Positions 33,890 through 44,012 are shown, counted from the first letter of the stretch. The stretch: DNA of 64,000 nucleotides from Ignavibacteriaceae bacterium (GCA_019638025.1 JAHBUO010000007.1:1-64000), one strand, 5' to 3'. Notes: generated from the letters alone by a model not told the origin. A program made the numbers and translations.

Positions 33890-35020
33890 CTAAGAATAGA
33901 TAAGTTTTGCAATATAGTCTGAATCAGCAGCAATTATATCGTCAGGGATAACTTGACCATTTGTTAAAAACACAACAGGAATCCCGGTACTTGAAACAAG
34001 ATTTAATATATTTCCATGTGCAACCGATTCATCAATCTTTGAAAAAATATATGAGTTATAGTTGAAAATTTTAAACTTATTTGCTGAATCTACAAGATTC
34101 CTTGTCGAGCTTGTTGAACTGAGAACAAGTAGAGTTTCATCAACATTAATCATTTTTATAAACTCAAGGTTTTTCTTTAACTGATTTAGATTCTGCGGAC
34201 TTCTGCCGGCAGTATCGATAAATACGATATCTTTTTTAGCGAATTTTTTCAAGAGACCCGGCATTTCTTTTGGTTCATAGGCTGCTAGCATATCAATATG
34301 GCTCACCTCAGAAAAAATTCTTAATTGATCAAGGGCTCCGAGCCTGAATGTATCAACGGAGATTAATCCGACATCAAGATTATGAATTATTTTTGCAATG
34401 AGTGCAAGTTTTGCAATACTCGTTGTTTTCCCTACACCGGTTGGTCCAACTAAAACAACCACTTTAGTCTTCTTTTGTGGTTTAAGTTCAAATTCAGAAG
34501 TCGATAATAAAGTAGATAAACATGATAATGTATAACTTTCTAAATTATCTCTCGTTAAAACATTATTGTATTTTTTTAGTTGCTCCAAAACCTCAGTTAT
34601 TATTGACTTTTGAACTTCTTTCTGAACTAAATTATTGATTAGTTCTTTAAGTTCTTTTTCTAACTCAAGAGTTTCTCTATTTGCGCTAGCTTTTTGAACA
34701 ACTTCATTTTTTCGAGTAAGTTTTGGTTCCAGAGAAGTTTTTCTATCAGAATAAATTTTATTGTTTATTTCCTTCAACTCTTCTTCGAAAGATTTTAACT
34801 TTGCCGGCGGATTACTTTTGGTTGGTTTCGTCTTTGGCTTTTCTGGTTCGGGAGAATCACTTTCGATTCCGGCGGTAATCTCAAACATTTTTTTTATCCC
34901 CAACTTCAAGTCAGGTTCAATTACACGAGTGCCAAGAATAACGGCTTCACTTCCGAATTCCTCTTTCATTTTTTCGGTGGCTTCTCGTAAAGTCTGAGCT
35001 GTGAACTTTTTAATTTGCAT
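33890..35020 (-). CDS. flhF: SRP-type GTPase FlhF (flagellar placement)
   Basis: 376 residues. N-terminal basic domain (1-90: MQIKKFTAQTLREATEKMKE), linker rich in lysine and proline, N domain, and a C-terminal G domain (about 185-375) with VVVLVGPTGVGKTTSIAKLA (P-loop), ISVDTFRLGALDQLRIFSEV, and IVFIDTAGRSPQN. It marks the site of flagellum assembly at the membrane. The start overlaps the flhA stop by 11 nt. Confidence 0.97.
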   Translation of the reverse strand: MQIKKFTAQTLREATEKMKEEFGSEAVILGTRVIEPDLKLGIKKMFEITAGIESDSPEPEKPKTKPTKSNPPAKLKSFEEELKEINNKIYSDRKTSLEPKLTRKNEVVQKASANRETLELEKELKELINNLVQKEVQKSIITEVLEQLKKYNNVLTRDNLESYTLSCLSTLLSTSEFELKPQKKTKVVVLVGPTGVGKTTSIAKLALIAKIIHNLDVGLISVDTFRLGALDQLRIFSEVSHIDMLAAYEPKEMPGLLKKFAKKDIVFIDTAGRSPQNLNQLKKNLEFIKMINVDETLLVLSSTSSTRNLVDSANKFKIFNYNSYIFSKIDESVAHGNILNLVSSTGIPVVFLTNGQVIPDDIIAADSDYIAKLIYS

Positions 35021-37064
35021 TGCTTACCTCGATACTGTCAATAAACTCAATTTCAATTTGCGAAGGGAGTTCCGAATAAGAAAGAACTGCAAAATCCGGG
35101 AAACTTGAGTTTATTAGTCTATAAAAATATGGGCGAATAGTCGCCGAAGTTATAATAACCGGCGGATAACCTAACATATTAAAATTACTTTTTGATTTTT
35201 CAATGTTTGTGTTTAGTTCTCTAAGCATATAAGGAGTTAAACCTAATGTTCCGATAGTCTCTTTTTGGTTCTGAAGTGATCTTGTTATGAATGATTCCAA
35301 ATTTTCACCAATTGCCGCAGCATGAATTATTCCATTTGCATCTTTAAACATATTGGCAATTGTATTCCCGATTGAATGACGTACATATTCAGTAAGAACA
35401 TCGATATTCTTTGTTGCTTTTGAATAATCAATAAGCGCTTCGATTATCTGTACTAAATCTTTAATCGGAATCATTTCTTTCAATAAATTTTGAAGCACTT
35501 TTTGAATAGTACCGAGAGAAAGGACATCAGGATTAATATCTTCAATAACAGCGGAGTACTCTTTCTTCAAGTTTTCAAGAAGCTGTTTAACTGATTGACG
35601 AGTTAAGATTTTGTCGAAATTATGTTTTAATGTTTCTTGCAAATGTGTTGATAATACTGAAATTCCGTCCACAACAGTAAAACCAAGAAGTTCAGCTCTA
35701 TCTTTTTCATCTTTAGTAACCCAATAACTCGTTAAACCAAAAGCCGGGTCTTTTGTTGGAATACCGTCAAGTGATTCATCTATCCCACCATGACTCATTG
35801 CCAGAAAACGATCAGTATGAATTTCAAAAGCAGAGACAACATTTCCTTTTATTTTTATAATATATTCTTGCGGATTTAATTGGAGGTTGTCGCGAACTCT
35901 CACTGGTGGAATTAGCACACCGTATTCTAATGCGATAAATTTTCTGGTTGAGGAAATTTTCTGAAAAAGATTTCCTCCTTGATTTTCATCAACTAAAGTA
36001 ATTAGTCCATAACCGATTTCGATTTCTATTGGATCTACTTGAAGATATTGCTCAACTTTTTCTTCTGATGATTCAGGTACGATTTCTTCCTCAGCAAGAG
36101 TAGGAACAGTTGTTGTATCTTTTTTACTTAAAAAATAAGCACCTGTACCAAGTCCAATACTCAATATTGTAAATGGGATTGTCGGCATTCCGGGAACAAG
36201 TCCAAATAAAAAAACGGCTCCGGAAACGATTCCCAAAACTCGTGGATTTGAGAAAAGTTGCATTTTCATTTGGGTGTCTAAAGCAGTTCCGGCAGCACTT
36301 CTGGTAACAACAAGCCCAGCGGCAGTTGCAATTAGGAGAGCAGGAATTTGAGAAACTAATCCATCACCAATTGTAAGAATTGTATAAGTTTGAATTGCAT
36401 CGACAATACTTAAGTCGCGCTGACCAACACCAATTATGAATCCAGCAATAATATTAATTGCATTTATAATTAAGCCGGCAATTGCATCTCCCTTAACAAA
36501 CTTACTGGCACCATCCATAGCACCATAAAATTCAGCCTCACGACTTATAGTCTCTCTTCTGGATCTTGCATCTGCTTCGGTGATTAATCCGGTATTTAAA
36601 TCTGCATCAATAGCCATTTGTTTACCGGGCATTGCATCTAAAGTGAATCGAGCAGCCACTTCAGAAATTCTACCTGAACCTTTAACGATAACAATAAACT
36701 GAATAATTACAAGAATAATAAAAACGATAAAACCGACAACAAAATTTCCGCTCACAACAAATGAACCAAAAGTTTCGATAACTTTTCCGGCATACCCTTC
36801 AATCAAGATTAACCTTGTTGAACTGATATTTAAAGCTAATCTAAATAAGGTAGACACAAGCAATAGTCCGGGGAACACTGAAATATCAAGAGGGGATTGA
36901 ATATAGAGAGAGACAATCAAAATCAATACAGAGACAGTGATATTAAGTGCAAGGAAGAAATCCAAAAATACTGTTGGCAATGGGATTAACATTAATCCTA
37001 AGATAAAGATTAATCCAAATGCTAAAAGGATATCGGTATTTTTACCCAAAAAATTCATAATCAA
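35010..37064 (-). CDS. flhA: Flagellar export gate protein FlhA
   Basis: 684 residues. About eight membrane helices in the first 320 residues; the FHIPEP signature region is present (GSGRISEVAARFTLDAMPGK and MAIDADLNTGLIT). Large cytoplasmic domain from about 340, acting as the docking ring for export substrates and chaperones. Its start shares 4 nt with the flhB stop (ATGA). Confidence 0.98.
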   Translation of the reverse strand: MIMNFLGKNTDILLAFGLIFILGLMLIPLPTVFLDFFLALNITVSVLILIVSLYIQSPLDISVFPGLLLVSTLFRLALNISSTRLILIEGYAGKVIETFGSFVVSGNFVVGFIVFIILVIIQFIVIVKGSGRISEVAARFTLDAMPGKQMAIDADLNTGLITEADARSRRETISREAEFYGAMDGASKFVKGDAIAGLIINAINIIAGFIIGVGQRDLSIVDAIQTYTILTIGDGLVSQIPALLIATAAGLVVTRSAAGTALDTQMKMQLFSNPRVLGIVSGAVFLFGLVPGMPTIPFTILSIGLGTGAYFLSKKDTTTVPTLAEEEIVPESSEEKVEQYLQVDPIEIEIGYGLITLVDENQGGNLFQKISSTRKFIALEYGVLIPPVRVRDNLQLNPQEYIIKIKGNVVSAFEIHTDRFLAMSHGGIDESLDGIPTKDPAFGLTSYWVTKDEKDRAELLGFTVVDGISVLSTHLQETLKHNFDKILTRQSVKQLLENLKKEYSAVIEDINPDVLSLGTIQKVLQNLLKEMIPIKDLVQIIEALIDYSKATKNIDVLTEYVRHSIGNTIANMFKDANGIIHAAAIGENLESFITRSLQNQKETIGTLGLTPYMLRELNTNIEKSKSNFNMLGYPPVIITSATIRPYFYRLINSSFPDFAVLSYSELPSQIEIEFIDSIEVSNAN

Positions 37065-38143
37065 ACTATACTTCTTTTCTTTTTAGCTTCTCTTAACTTG
37101 AATACATAAGCTAGTATTTGAGCGACAGCTTTAAATAATGATGACGGAATACGATCACCAACTTCACACATTTTATAAAGTGCCCGAGCCAATTCTCTAT
37201 CTTCATGCAGAGGAACATTATTTTCTACGGCGATTTTTTTGATTCTTTGAGCAAGTTCATCCACACCTTTTGCCACAACAGTCGGAGCAGCATCTTTTGA
37301 CATTTCATATCTTAGTGCAATTGCATAGTGAGTCGGGTTAGTTATTACTACATCCGCAGTAGGGACTTCTTGCATCATTCTTTTTCTTGCAGCAGAAAAT
37401 TGTGCTTTTCTGATTCTACTTTTTATTTCAGGATCACCGTCTTGTTGCTTATTCTCTTCTTTAACCTCCTGTTTGGTCATCATCATATCTTTTTTAAACT
37501 TGAATTTTTGAAAAGCAAAATCCCCTGCAGCTATCAAGATATATATTAATGCTAATTTCCAGACAAGAGCATAAGCTGAATCAAACATAAAATTGACTAT
37601 CTCTTCGATAGTAAACTCTAATAATTTTGTTGATGCTTCTATTAAATCTGTCATCATCCAATATGTAAAACTTCCAACAACAATCAGTTTAAAAACCGAT
37701 TTTAGTACTTCGACAAAGGATTTTGCGCTGATTAAATTCTTTATCCCCTTAAAGATATTGAATTTATCAAACTTTGGCTTTAAAGCTTTACTTGCAAATT
37801 TAAACCCAACTTGTGAAATATTCGAAACGAATGCTACTATTACTAACCCAATTAAAAAAGGAGCAAGCACAGCAAGGAAATACAAATATCCCTTGACGAT
37901 ATACTCAACCACCATATCTTTATTAATAGTTAAAACATCCAAAGAGTTAAATATAAATTTTGCAAGCCAAGATATTCTACTGCTTACCCAAGACTGACTT
38001 ATATAAAGTATAAGTAAGCCGGTAACAAATATCGCAACGGAATTAATTTCATTACTCTTTGCAACCTGTCCTCTATCCCTTGCGTCGCTCAGTTTTTTCG
38101 ACGTCGGCTGTTCGGATTTTTCTTGTCCGTCATCGGCTGCCAT
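37061..38143 (-). CDS. flhB: Flagellar export substrate-switch protein FlhB
   Basis: 360 residues. N-terminal EKSEQPTSKKLSDARDRGQV typical of FlhB, four membrane helices (about 35-210), and a cytoplasmic domain with the autocleavage site N269-P270-T271-H272 in VVITNPTHYAIALRYE. Cleavage there switches export from rod/hook to filament substrates in response to FliK. Follows fliR directly. Confidence 0.98.
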   Translation of the reverse strand: MAADDGQEKSEQPTSKKLSDARDRGQVAKSNEINSVAIFVTGLLILYISQSWVSSRISWLAKFIFNSLDVLTINKDMVVEYIVKGYLYFLAVLAPFLIGLVIVAFVSNISQVGFKFASKALKPKFDKFNIFKGIKNLISAKSFVEVLKSVFKLIVVGSFTYWMMTDLIEASTKLLEFTIEEIVNFMFDSAYALVWKLALIYILIAAGDFAFQKFKFKKDMMMTKQEVKEENKQQDGDPEIKSRIRKAQFSAARKRMMQEVPTADVVITNPTHYAIALRYEMSKDAAPTVVAKGVDELAQRIKKIAVENNVPLHEDRELARALYKMCEVGDRIPSSLFKAVAQILAYVFKLREAKKKRSIV

Positions 38144-38920
38144 TTATTTACCCATCGTTTGAATAAATGTGAATAATTTTCCCTCATAATCTTGCAATAA
38201 GTTTTTAATGAGAAAGATGTACAAAGGTATTACGAACGCAACAATTGCAAGTCCCAACCCTATTTTAATAGGTTGAACTACAAAGAATACTTGCATTTGA
38301 GGAATAACTCGTGCAAGAATTCCTTCTGCAATATGTAACAAAAAAAATGAGACCATTATCGGAGATGCTATTTTAACTGCAATAACAAAAATGGTTGAAG
38401 TGTATTTAATCAATAACGAGAAAAGAGAATCCGTAATCCCAAACTGACCAATCGGAATTATCGTAAAGGAGTATGCTAAGCCTCTTATTACATAGTGATG
38501 TCCGTTTATAAGTAAAAAAATAATAACTGCTCCGAAGTATATGAACTCACCGATAACGTTATTACTTGAGCCTTCCATTGGATTAAAAACTTCAGCCATA
38601 GTTAATCCGATATCAAATCCAATCAGTGTGCCGGCAAATGAAATTCCCCAAAAAACAAAATTTAGCATGTAACCAATCATCAATCCGGTTAATACTTCTT
38701 TTATCCCAATAATCATTATCGACCAACCATCAATTGAAATTTGCACTCCATTTTTATTGAAGGTCATGAATATCACATAAGCGAGGATAATTGCGACAAA
38801 TATTTTTGCTGTAGCCGGAATCCCCTCGTTACTGAAAATAGGGGATACAAACATTGCAGATGAAACTCTTACGAAAATCATTAGCCAAGTAACAAAATCT
38901 AAAACCGGGATCGCGTTCAT
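38144..38920 (-). CDS. fliR: Flagellar export protein FliR
   Basis: 258 residues, six membrane helices. N-terminus VLDFVTWLMIFVRVSSAMFV and the region SIDGWSIMIIGIKEVLTGLM are family-like. Core export gate subunit. The start overlaps the fliQ stop by 4 nt. Confidence 0.96.
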   Translation of the reverse strand: MNAIPVLDFVTWLMIFVRVSSAMFVSPIFSNEGIPATAKIFVAIILAYVIFMTFNKNGVQISIDGWSIMIIGIKEVLTGLMIGYMLNFVFWGISFAGTLIGFDIGLTMAEVFNPMEGSSNNVIGEFIYFGAVIIFLLINGHHYVIRGLAYSFTIIPIGQFGITDSLFSLLIKYTSTIFVIAVKIASPIMVSFFLLHIAEGILARVIPQMQVFFVVQPIKIGLGLAIVAFVIPLYIFLIKNLLQDYEGKLFTFIQTMGK

Positions 38921-39186
38921 TTTATCATCGTATTAAATACGGTGAACATTCGAATTGTAATTGATATCATTTTATCAATCATCCATGGTAAAAGAAAGAT
39001 AATTGTGAGAGCTGTAACTAATATTTTGGGAACAAATGTAAGCGTCATCTCTTGAATTGATGTGGCAGCTTGAAAAATTGAAATAAATATTCCAATAATT
39101 AAAGATACTCCTAAAACCGGTAATAATATTGTGAATGCAGTTAAAAATGCTTCCTTTAAGATTTGAATTACAATTTCTTCAGTCAT
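38917..39186 (-). CDS. fliQ: Flagellar export protein FliQ
   Basis: 89 residues, two membrane helices (AFLTAFTILLPVLGVSLIIG; VTALTIIFLLPWMIDKMI) and the conserved FQAATSIQEMTLTFVPK between them. Export gate subunit with FliP and FliR. Directly adjacent to fliP. Confidence 0.96.
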   Translation of the reverse strand: MTEEIVIQILKEAFLTAFTILLPVLGVSLIIGIFISIFQAATSIQEMTLTFVPKILVTALTIIFLLPWMIDKMISITIRMFTVFNTMIK

Positions 39187-39945
39187 TTATGAAAAACTCC
39201 TAACTACCGAACCTATAATTAAATTCCATCCATCAACTAACACAAACAACAATATCTTAAAAGGGAGTGATACAAGCATCGGTGGAAGCATCATCATACC
39301 CATAGACATTAGTATACTTGCTATAATCATATCAACCATTAGGAATGGAATAAATAAGAAAAATCCGATTATGAAACCGACTCTCATTTCACTTATTACA
39401 AATGCAGGTATCACAATATATGTTGGTAACTCAGTACGATTATTTGGTCTATTCAAATTTGCGAGATTAATAAATAATTCAAGATCTTCATCCCGGACAT
39501 TATTGAACATGAACTCGCGTATAGGTTCAATCCCTTTATCGTATGCTTCAGAAACTTGAATTTTCCCATCCATTAAAGGTTTAATTGCATTATCATTCAC
39601 TTTATTCCAAGTAGGAGCCATTACAAAGAAAGTAATAAACAATGCCGTACCGGCAAGTAATTGACTCGGTGGCATTTGTTGAGTTCCCATTGCACTTTTG
39701 AGAAAATGGAAAATTATGATTATTCTCAAATAAGCAGTTGTCATAATCATTATTGATGGTGCTAATGATAAGATAGTCATCAACAATAAAACTTGAAGTG
39801 TAACCGATACATCTTTAGGATTATCTGAGGTTCCTATATCAATTCCAATTTTAGGGAGCGGAACAGTAGTCCCTTGTGCTTTAACTTCCGTCGAAATAAT
39901 TAATAAACAGACGGTTATCAGTATTATAAGATTCGAGATTTTCAT
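39187..39945 (-). CDS. fliP: Flagellar export protein FliP
   Basis: 252 residues. N-terminal signal peptide (about 1-23), then membrane helices with the conserved ILSLAPSIMIMTTAYLRIII, SAMGTQQMPPSQLLAGTALF and FIPFLMVDMIIASILMSMGM. Forms the core of the export channel. Overlaps fliO by 4 nt. Confidence 0.97.
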   Translation of the reverse strand: MKISNLIILITVCLLIISTEVKAQGTTVPLPKIGIDIGTSDNPKDVSVTLQVLLLMTILSLAPSIMIMTTAYLRIIIIFHFLKSAMGTQQMPPSQLLAGTALFITFFVMAPTWNKVNDNAIKPLMDGKIQVSEAYDKGIEPIREFMFNNVRDEDLELFINLANLNRPNNRTELPTYIVIPAFVISEMRVGFIIGFFLFIPFLMVDMIIASILMSMGMMMLPPMLVSLPFKILLFVLVDGWNLIIGSVVRSFS

Positions 39946-40283
39946 TTCATTCCAAGGTTTTTCTTAATCATCTCTGTGAAAGATGATGAGGGGACTTCAC
40001 TTTCATCCATATAATTATCATAATCATCAGAATCAATTTCTTTAAGAAGTGTGATTGAGGCTTCACTTACACCCAGAATTAAAAGCTTATCTTTTACTTT
40101 TACAACGGAAATAAATTTTTTAGGTAAAAGCATCTGAGTACCGATTACTTTAATATTTACTCCACCGGCTTTTTCTTTGTTTAGTGAGAAAGAGTACTTT
40201 CTTACAATTAGAAGTAGTCCGTAAAGCAAACCGATTATTATCAGTAGAGGAAGGAGCATTTTTACTACATCAAAGAAATCCAT
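39942..40283 (-). CDS. fliO: Flagellar export assembly protein FliO
   Basis: 113 residues. One N-terminal membrane helix (about 8-27: MLLPLLIIIGLLYGLLLIV) followed by a cytoplasmic domain containing IKVIGTQMLLPKKFISVVKV and KDKLLILGVSEASITLL, the standard FliO pattern. Helps assemble FliP. Between fliN and fliP with 1- and 4-nt overlaps. Confidence 0.9.
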   Translation of the reverse strand: MDFFDVVKMLLPLLIIIGLLYGLLLIVRKYSFSLNKEKAGGVNIKVIGTQMLLPKKFISVVKVKDKLLILGVSEASITLLKEIDSDDYDNYMDESEVPSSSFTEMIKKNLGMK

Positions 40284-40657
40284 TAGTAGAGTCCTTTTAG
40301 TTGTGCTGCAGCGTCGTTCAAGTTTGTAATACGAATACCAAAATGTTTATCGATTACAACAACTTCACCTTCAGCTATTTTCTTATTGTTCGCATAGATG
40401 TCTACAGGTTCACTAGCAAGTTTGTCAAGCTCAATGACATAACCTCTTTCCAACTCAAGAATATCTTTAATCTGCATTTGGGTTCTTCCGAGTTCAATGT
40501 AAACATTTAACTGCAAATCACTTAGAAAAGTTAATTTTTCAACAGAACCGGTTGATCTGAGGTTGGATTCATCAAAATCATCAAATAGTACTTCTTTTGC
40601 ATTTATTTTATTGTTCTTTTCACTTTGGCTTAAAGCATCTTCTAAAATGTCTGACAT
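40283..40657 (-). CDS. fliN: Flagellar motor switch protein FliN
   Basis: 124 residues with a C-terminal SpoA-type domain (about 45-120): FLSDLQLNVYIELGRTQMQI, DILELERGYVIELDKLASEP and IAEGEVVVIDKHFGIRIT. The acidic N-terminus is short. C-ring component, binding FliH and CheY. Follows fliM by 11 nt. Confidence 0.96.
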   Translation of the reverse strand: MSDILEDALSQSEKNNKINAKEVLFDDFDESNLRSTGSVEKLTFLSDLQLNVYIELGRTQMQIKDILELERGYVIELDKLASEPVDIYANNKKIAEGEVVVIDKHFGIRITNLNDAAAQLKGLY

Positions 40658-40668
40658 ATTTTTACCTT

Positions 40669-41643
40669 TTACTTTTTCTCGTTTGATGTTAATCTTTGAG
40701 TAATTTTTATTGCTTTGTGATTATTTACATTTCCTGATCTTCCCATAAACATCGGTCGATTCTGAATTTTTACAGTATGCTCATCTCCAACTTTGGTCTC
40801 GAGCATAATAACATCACCGACTTCGAGGTTCATAAGTTCATTAACTGAAATCACTGTTTTACCAAACTCCACAGAGATGGGGAGTACAGTTTTGTATAGA
40901 TGAGAAGTAATAATATCTTGAGCTGTTACTCCTTGATATCTAACAGGACGAATTGTAGATAATTTTTGAGATGATAGTTTTGCAAGAATAGTATCAAATG
41001 CAAATGTTGCAAATGATAAATTCATCAAATAAGATTGTTCTCCGATTAGAATTTCAAATGACAATAGCAATACTGATTCGTTTTGTGAAGTTATTTGCGC
41101 AAAATCAATATCCGGCTCAAATCTATCGATGATAAACTCAAAGTCATCAATTATTTGCCAAGCTTTTCGTAAATCTCCAAAAATTCTTTCAATAACAACT
41201 TGCAAGACTTTTTGTTCGATTGGTGTAATCATCTTAGTCTGCTTTGTACCGAAACCGTTTCCTCCGAGGAGTCTATCAACAAGAGTTAAAGCAAAATCGA
41301 TGCTTAATTCTAATATTCCTTTTATATCAGTATTCTTTATCTCGAATGTGTACAAACACGCCGGATTTGGTACTGAAAGTACATATTCGGAATAATAAAT
41401 TTGATCGACTGTTGGGATATTAATATTAACTATACTTTGCAATTTTGTAACCAAAAAGGAACTGAAACTCTCCGCAAAGTTTTCATGTATATTACGAATT
41501 GTTCTTAATTGATTTTTGGAAATTCTGTTTGGTAATCTAAAATCAAAAAGAACAGCTTCATGATCTTGCACCTCAACCGGAAGAGCGTCGCCGCCACTTT
41601 TTAATAATAGATCAATCTCTTGTTGGGATAATACTTCTGCCAT
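40669..41643 (-). CDS. fliM: Flagellar motor switch protein FliM
   Basis: 324 residues. N-terminal LSQQEIDLLLKSGG is the CheY-phosphate-binding peptide; then the middle FliM domain (NIHENFAESFSSFLVTKLQS) and C-terminal SpoA domain (VSVEFGKTVISVNELMNLEV-type strand, VIMLETKVGDE). It couples CheY to rotation switching. Two or more CheY proteins in this window could compete for it. Confidence 0.97.
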   Translation of the reverse strand: MAEVLSQQEIDLLLKSGGDALPVEVQDHEAVLFDFRLPNRISKNQLRTIRNIHENFAESFSSFLVTKLQSIVNINIPTVDQIYYSEYVLSVPNPACLYTFEIKNTDIKGILELSIDFALTLVDRLLGGNGFGTKQTKMITPIEQKVLQVVIERIFGDLRKAWQIIDDFEFIIDRFEPDIDFAQITSQNESVLLLSFEILIGEQSYLMNLSFATFAFDTILAKLSSQKLSTIRPVRYQGVTAQDIITSHLYKTVLPISVEFGKTVISVNELMNLEVGDVIMLETKVGDEHTVKIQNRPMFMGRSGNVNNHKAIKITQRLTSNEKK

Positions 41644-41648
41644 AATTT

Positions 41649-42170
41649 TTATTGTAATATATACTTACTGAAATAAACATCGTTAATTTTAATCCTCGGC
41701 ATTTTTTCTTTAAATCCACTCACAATTTCGTGTCTTAGTGAATCTTTATAAGCGCCATCCCCCAATTGCATTATGCTTTTACTTGATAAAAGAGAAATTA
41801 CTATATCCTTTACCAAAACTTCTTTGCTTTTCAATTCGTTATTATCTTCCTCACGGCTAACATCAAAACCAATTGAAGTAAGGAGTAATCTTTTACCATC
41901 TGTTCCGGCAGGATTAATAATTACATCTTCCATTAAAAAAATAAACTTGCCTCTTTCTTCATTCCCAATTGAAGCAGTATCAACATTCTCTGTAGATTCA
42001 CCACTTACCTCTTGATGTGGCATTGTACTTTGCAACCGACTTAATAGAATATTCGCCGTTATAAAGTAAACAACTATTAATTGAATTATGAATACCGGTA
42101 TTCCGATTACTAAGCCTTTAATAAGACTCGATTTTTTAGGTTCAGGAACAGTTAATTCAGTATCAGCCAT
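41649..42170 (-). CDS. fliL: Flagellar stator-associated protein FliL
   Basis: 173 residues. Cytoplasmic N-terminus, one membrane helix (about 20-42: LVIGIPVFIIQLIVVYFITA) and a periplasmic FliL domain (about 70-173) including LMEDVIINPAGTDGKRLLLT. Supports stator function around MotA/MotB. First gene of the operon running to flhG. Confidence 0.93.
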   Translation of the reverse strand: MADTELTVPEPKKSSLIKGLVIGIPVFIIQLIVVYFITANILLSRLQSTMPHQEVSGESTENVDTASIGNEERGKFIFLMEDVIINPAGTDGKRLLLTSIGFDVSREEDNNELKSKEVLVKDIVISLLSSKSIMQLGDGAYKDSLRHEIVSGFKEKMPRIKINDVYFSKYILQ

Positions 42171-42208
42171 TTTTTACACATATTGATTTGTTAATTTGAT
42201 GAATAATA

Positions 42209-42224
42209 TTCAATCAATATGCCA
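42209..42224 (-). promoter_or_regulatory. Sigma-54-like promoter element before fliL
   Basis: The reverse strand reads TGGCATATTGATTGAA: TGGCA at -24 and TTG at -12 with correct 16-nt length, deviating from consensus at the C of TTGCA. It lies about 39 nt before the fliL ATG. The same TGGCAT-N5-TTGAA pattern occurs before flgB. Confidence 0.6.
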
Positions 42225-42302
42225 AACGATTTTTGTTCGATTTGGACTGAAAAATAGAGAAATGAGGATTAGGAGTGGTTAATATTAGACATTTGGTTAA
42301 AT

Positions 42303-42332
42303 AAAAAAAGGGAATCCCGAAGGATTCCCTTT
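42303..42332 (-). terminator. Strong intrinsic terminator after flgE
   Basis: Perfect 11-bp stem (AAAGGGAATCC, with its complement) and a TTCG loop on the transcribed strand, directly followed by T7. It begins 18 nt after the flgE stop. The stable tetraloop and T-run make this a textbook rho-independent terminator. Confidence 0.95.
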
Positions 42333-42350
42333 ACTGACTGCTTAGGATTG

Positions 42351-44012
42351 TTATCTTACCAAACTAGTGATTTCTTGAAGTAAAGTATCAGCGGTAGTGA
42401 TTACTCTTGCATTTGCCTGGAATCCTCGTTGTGAAACAATCATTCTTGTAAATTCTTCAGAAAGATCCACATTTGATTGTTCAAGAGCACCGGATTGGAC
42501 TGTTGTACCGGTTTCTTCTCCCAGAGCTCCAATTCTAGGCTCACCAGAGTTTGCATATGCTGTGTACATATTATCACCATTGCTTATCAAACCGTTTAAG
42601 TTAGCAAAAGTTGAAACCATTAATTGAGCTAGCGTTTTTGAATTTCCGTTTGTAAAAATACCAACGATATTTCCATACTGATCAATGTTCATATTCGAAA
42701 GTGTTGCGGAAGCTGATCCATTTTGGCTTAACGCTGAAACAACTGAACTCGCTGAAGTTTGTGTTACTCCTGCAAAAGCACTTCCAAAATCTAAGTCGAT
42801 AATTGATGGATTAGCTCCACCTTTTGGCAAAAATGATAGTTGTGGATTTGTCGGAGCAATATTTTCCGGACTTAAAGTTCCATCTGCATTAAATGTGATT
42901 GTTCCAGTGGCTGCTGCGACTTGTCCGTTTTCAGTACTTGTACCGGGAACAGATGCTGTCCATGTCCATTGATTATCACCAATCTTGGTAAATTTCATGG
43001 TTACCTGATGAGCAGTACCTAAAGTATCAAATACTGTTACTGAACCGGTAACTACGTTAGGTTGTCTATTCCCGTCAGCTGAGATACTCAAAGTTGAAGT
43101 AGTTGAGTTTTGTGAAATACCTGTAGCATTCAACTTAAAATCGATATTGTTTACAGGAATATTAACTCTGTTGTTCACTCCATTGAAAAGAGCTAATGAT
43201 GCCGCATCTAATCCCCAGTTTCCATTTCCGTCATCCACAAATTGAAGCGGGGTTATTTGACCGGTTCCTAACGATACACCATCTTCATCTAAAACTTCCC
43301 AATCTAAATCATATTCATCCGGATTTGCAGTTTTAGTGTATGTCACTTTCAGATTGTATTTTTCTCCGTATTCATTGTAAACTGAAGTTTGGCTTACGAA
43401 TGGACCAGGTAATGATGAATTAATATTTCCTCTTTGAACAACTTCTTCAGTTCGGGTTAATACGGCATTACTCTTTAGGTTTCCACCCCATTTAATTTGA
43501 CTGGTTGCAACTGCCGGTAATTTTAAGTTTGTATCAATGATGATATCTTCTAAATTATTTCCCGGAGGAATTGCGCCATCAGAATTAGCAACTTTACCTT
43601 GAACAATTGCCCCATTCTGTGAGCTTACTAATCTGCCATCAGCATCAAAAGTAAATGCTCCCGCTCGTGAATAAAAGTTTTCACCATTACTTTTTAGCAC
43701 AAACATTCCGGGACCTTGAAGTGCTAAGTCAGATATAATACCGGTTCTTTCGAAAGTTCCTTGATTCCAATTGCGATCAACTGAGTTAACTTTCATCCCT
43801 AGACCAATCTGGAAAGAGTTAGTTCCACCTGAAGTATCAGTAGGGTTTGTACCAGCTTTTAGAAATTGATTAAATGTATCGCTGAATGTAACGCGTGAGC
43901 TTTTGAAACCGATGGTGTTTACGTTTGCGATGTTGTTACCGATTACATCCATCATTGCTTGATGATTTCGTAATCCAGATACGCCTGCGAAAAGTGAATT
44001 TAAAAGTGCCAT
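42351..44012 (-). CDS. flgE: Flagellar hook protein FlgE
   Basis: 553 residues, longer than the 402 of Salmonella. N-terminus LLNSLFAGVSGLRNHQAMMD then GNNIANVNTIGFKSSRVTF; C-terminus GALEQSNVDLSEEFTRMIVS and QRGFQANARVITTADTLLQE. The middle region (about 160-460) is expanded and serine/threonine/asparagine-rich. It has a perfect AGGAGG site and a structured leader, consistent with high, regulated synthesis, and is the last gene of its operon, followed by a terminator. Confidence 0.97.
   Translation of the reverse strand: MALLNSLFAGVSGLRNHQAMMDVIGNNIANVNTIGFKSSRVTFSDTFNQFLKAGTNPTDTSGGTNSFQIGLGMKVNSVDRNWNQGTFERTGIISDLALQGPGMFVLKSNGENFYSRAGAFTFDADGRLVSSQNGAIVQGKVANSDGAIPPGNNLEDIIIDTNLKLPAVATSQIKWGGNLKSNAVLTRTEEVVQRGNINSSLPGPFVSQTSVYNEYGEKYNLKVTYTKTANPDEYDLDWEVLDEDGVSLGTGQITPLQFVDDGNGNWGLDAASLALFNGVNNRVNIPVNNIDFKLNATGISQNSTTSTLSISADGNRQPNVVTGSVTVFDTLGTAHQVTMKFTKIGDNQWTWTASVPGTSTENGQVAAATGTITFNADGTLSPENIAPTNPQLSFLPKGGANPSIIDLDFGSAFAGVTQTSASSVVSALSQNGSASATLSNMNIDQYGNIVGIFTNGNSKTLAQLMVSTFANLNGLISNGDNMYTAYANSGEPRIGALGEETGTTVQSGALEQSNVDLSEEFTRMIVSQRGFQANARVITTADTLLQEITSLVR

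Larger units (their letters stand above)
42171..42350. other. 180-nt operon boundary between flgE and fliL
   Basis: From right to left it holds the flgE terminator (42303-42332) and the fliL sigma-54-like element (42209-42224). No other structure was recognised. It is the clearest transcription boundary in the locus. Confidence 0.7.

Noticed and set aside
37593..37997. Plus-strand frame of 134 codons
   Set aside because: Antisense to flhB membrane helices; composition follows from the coding strand.
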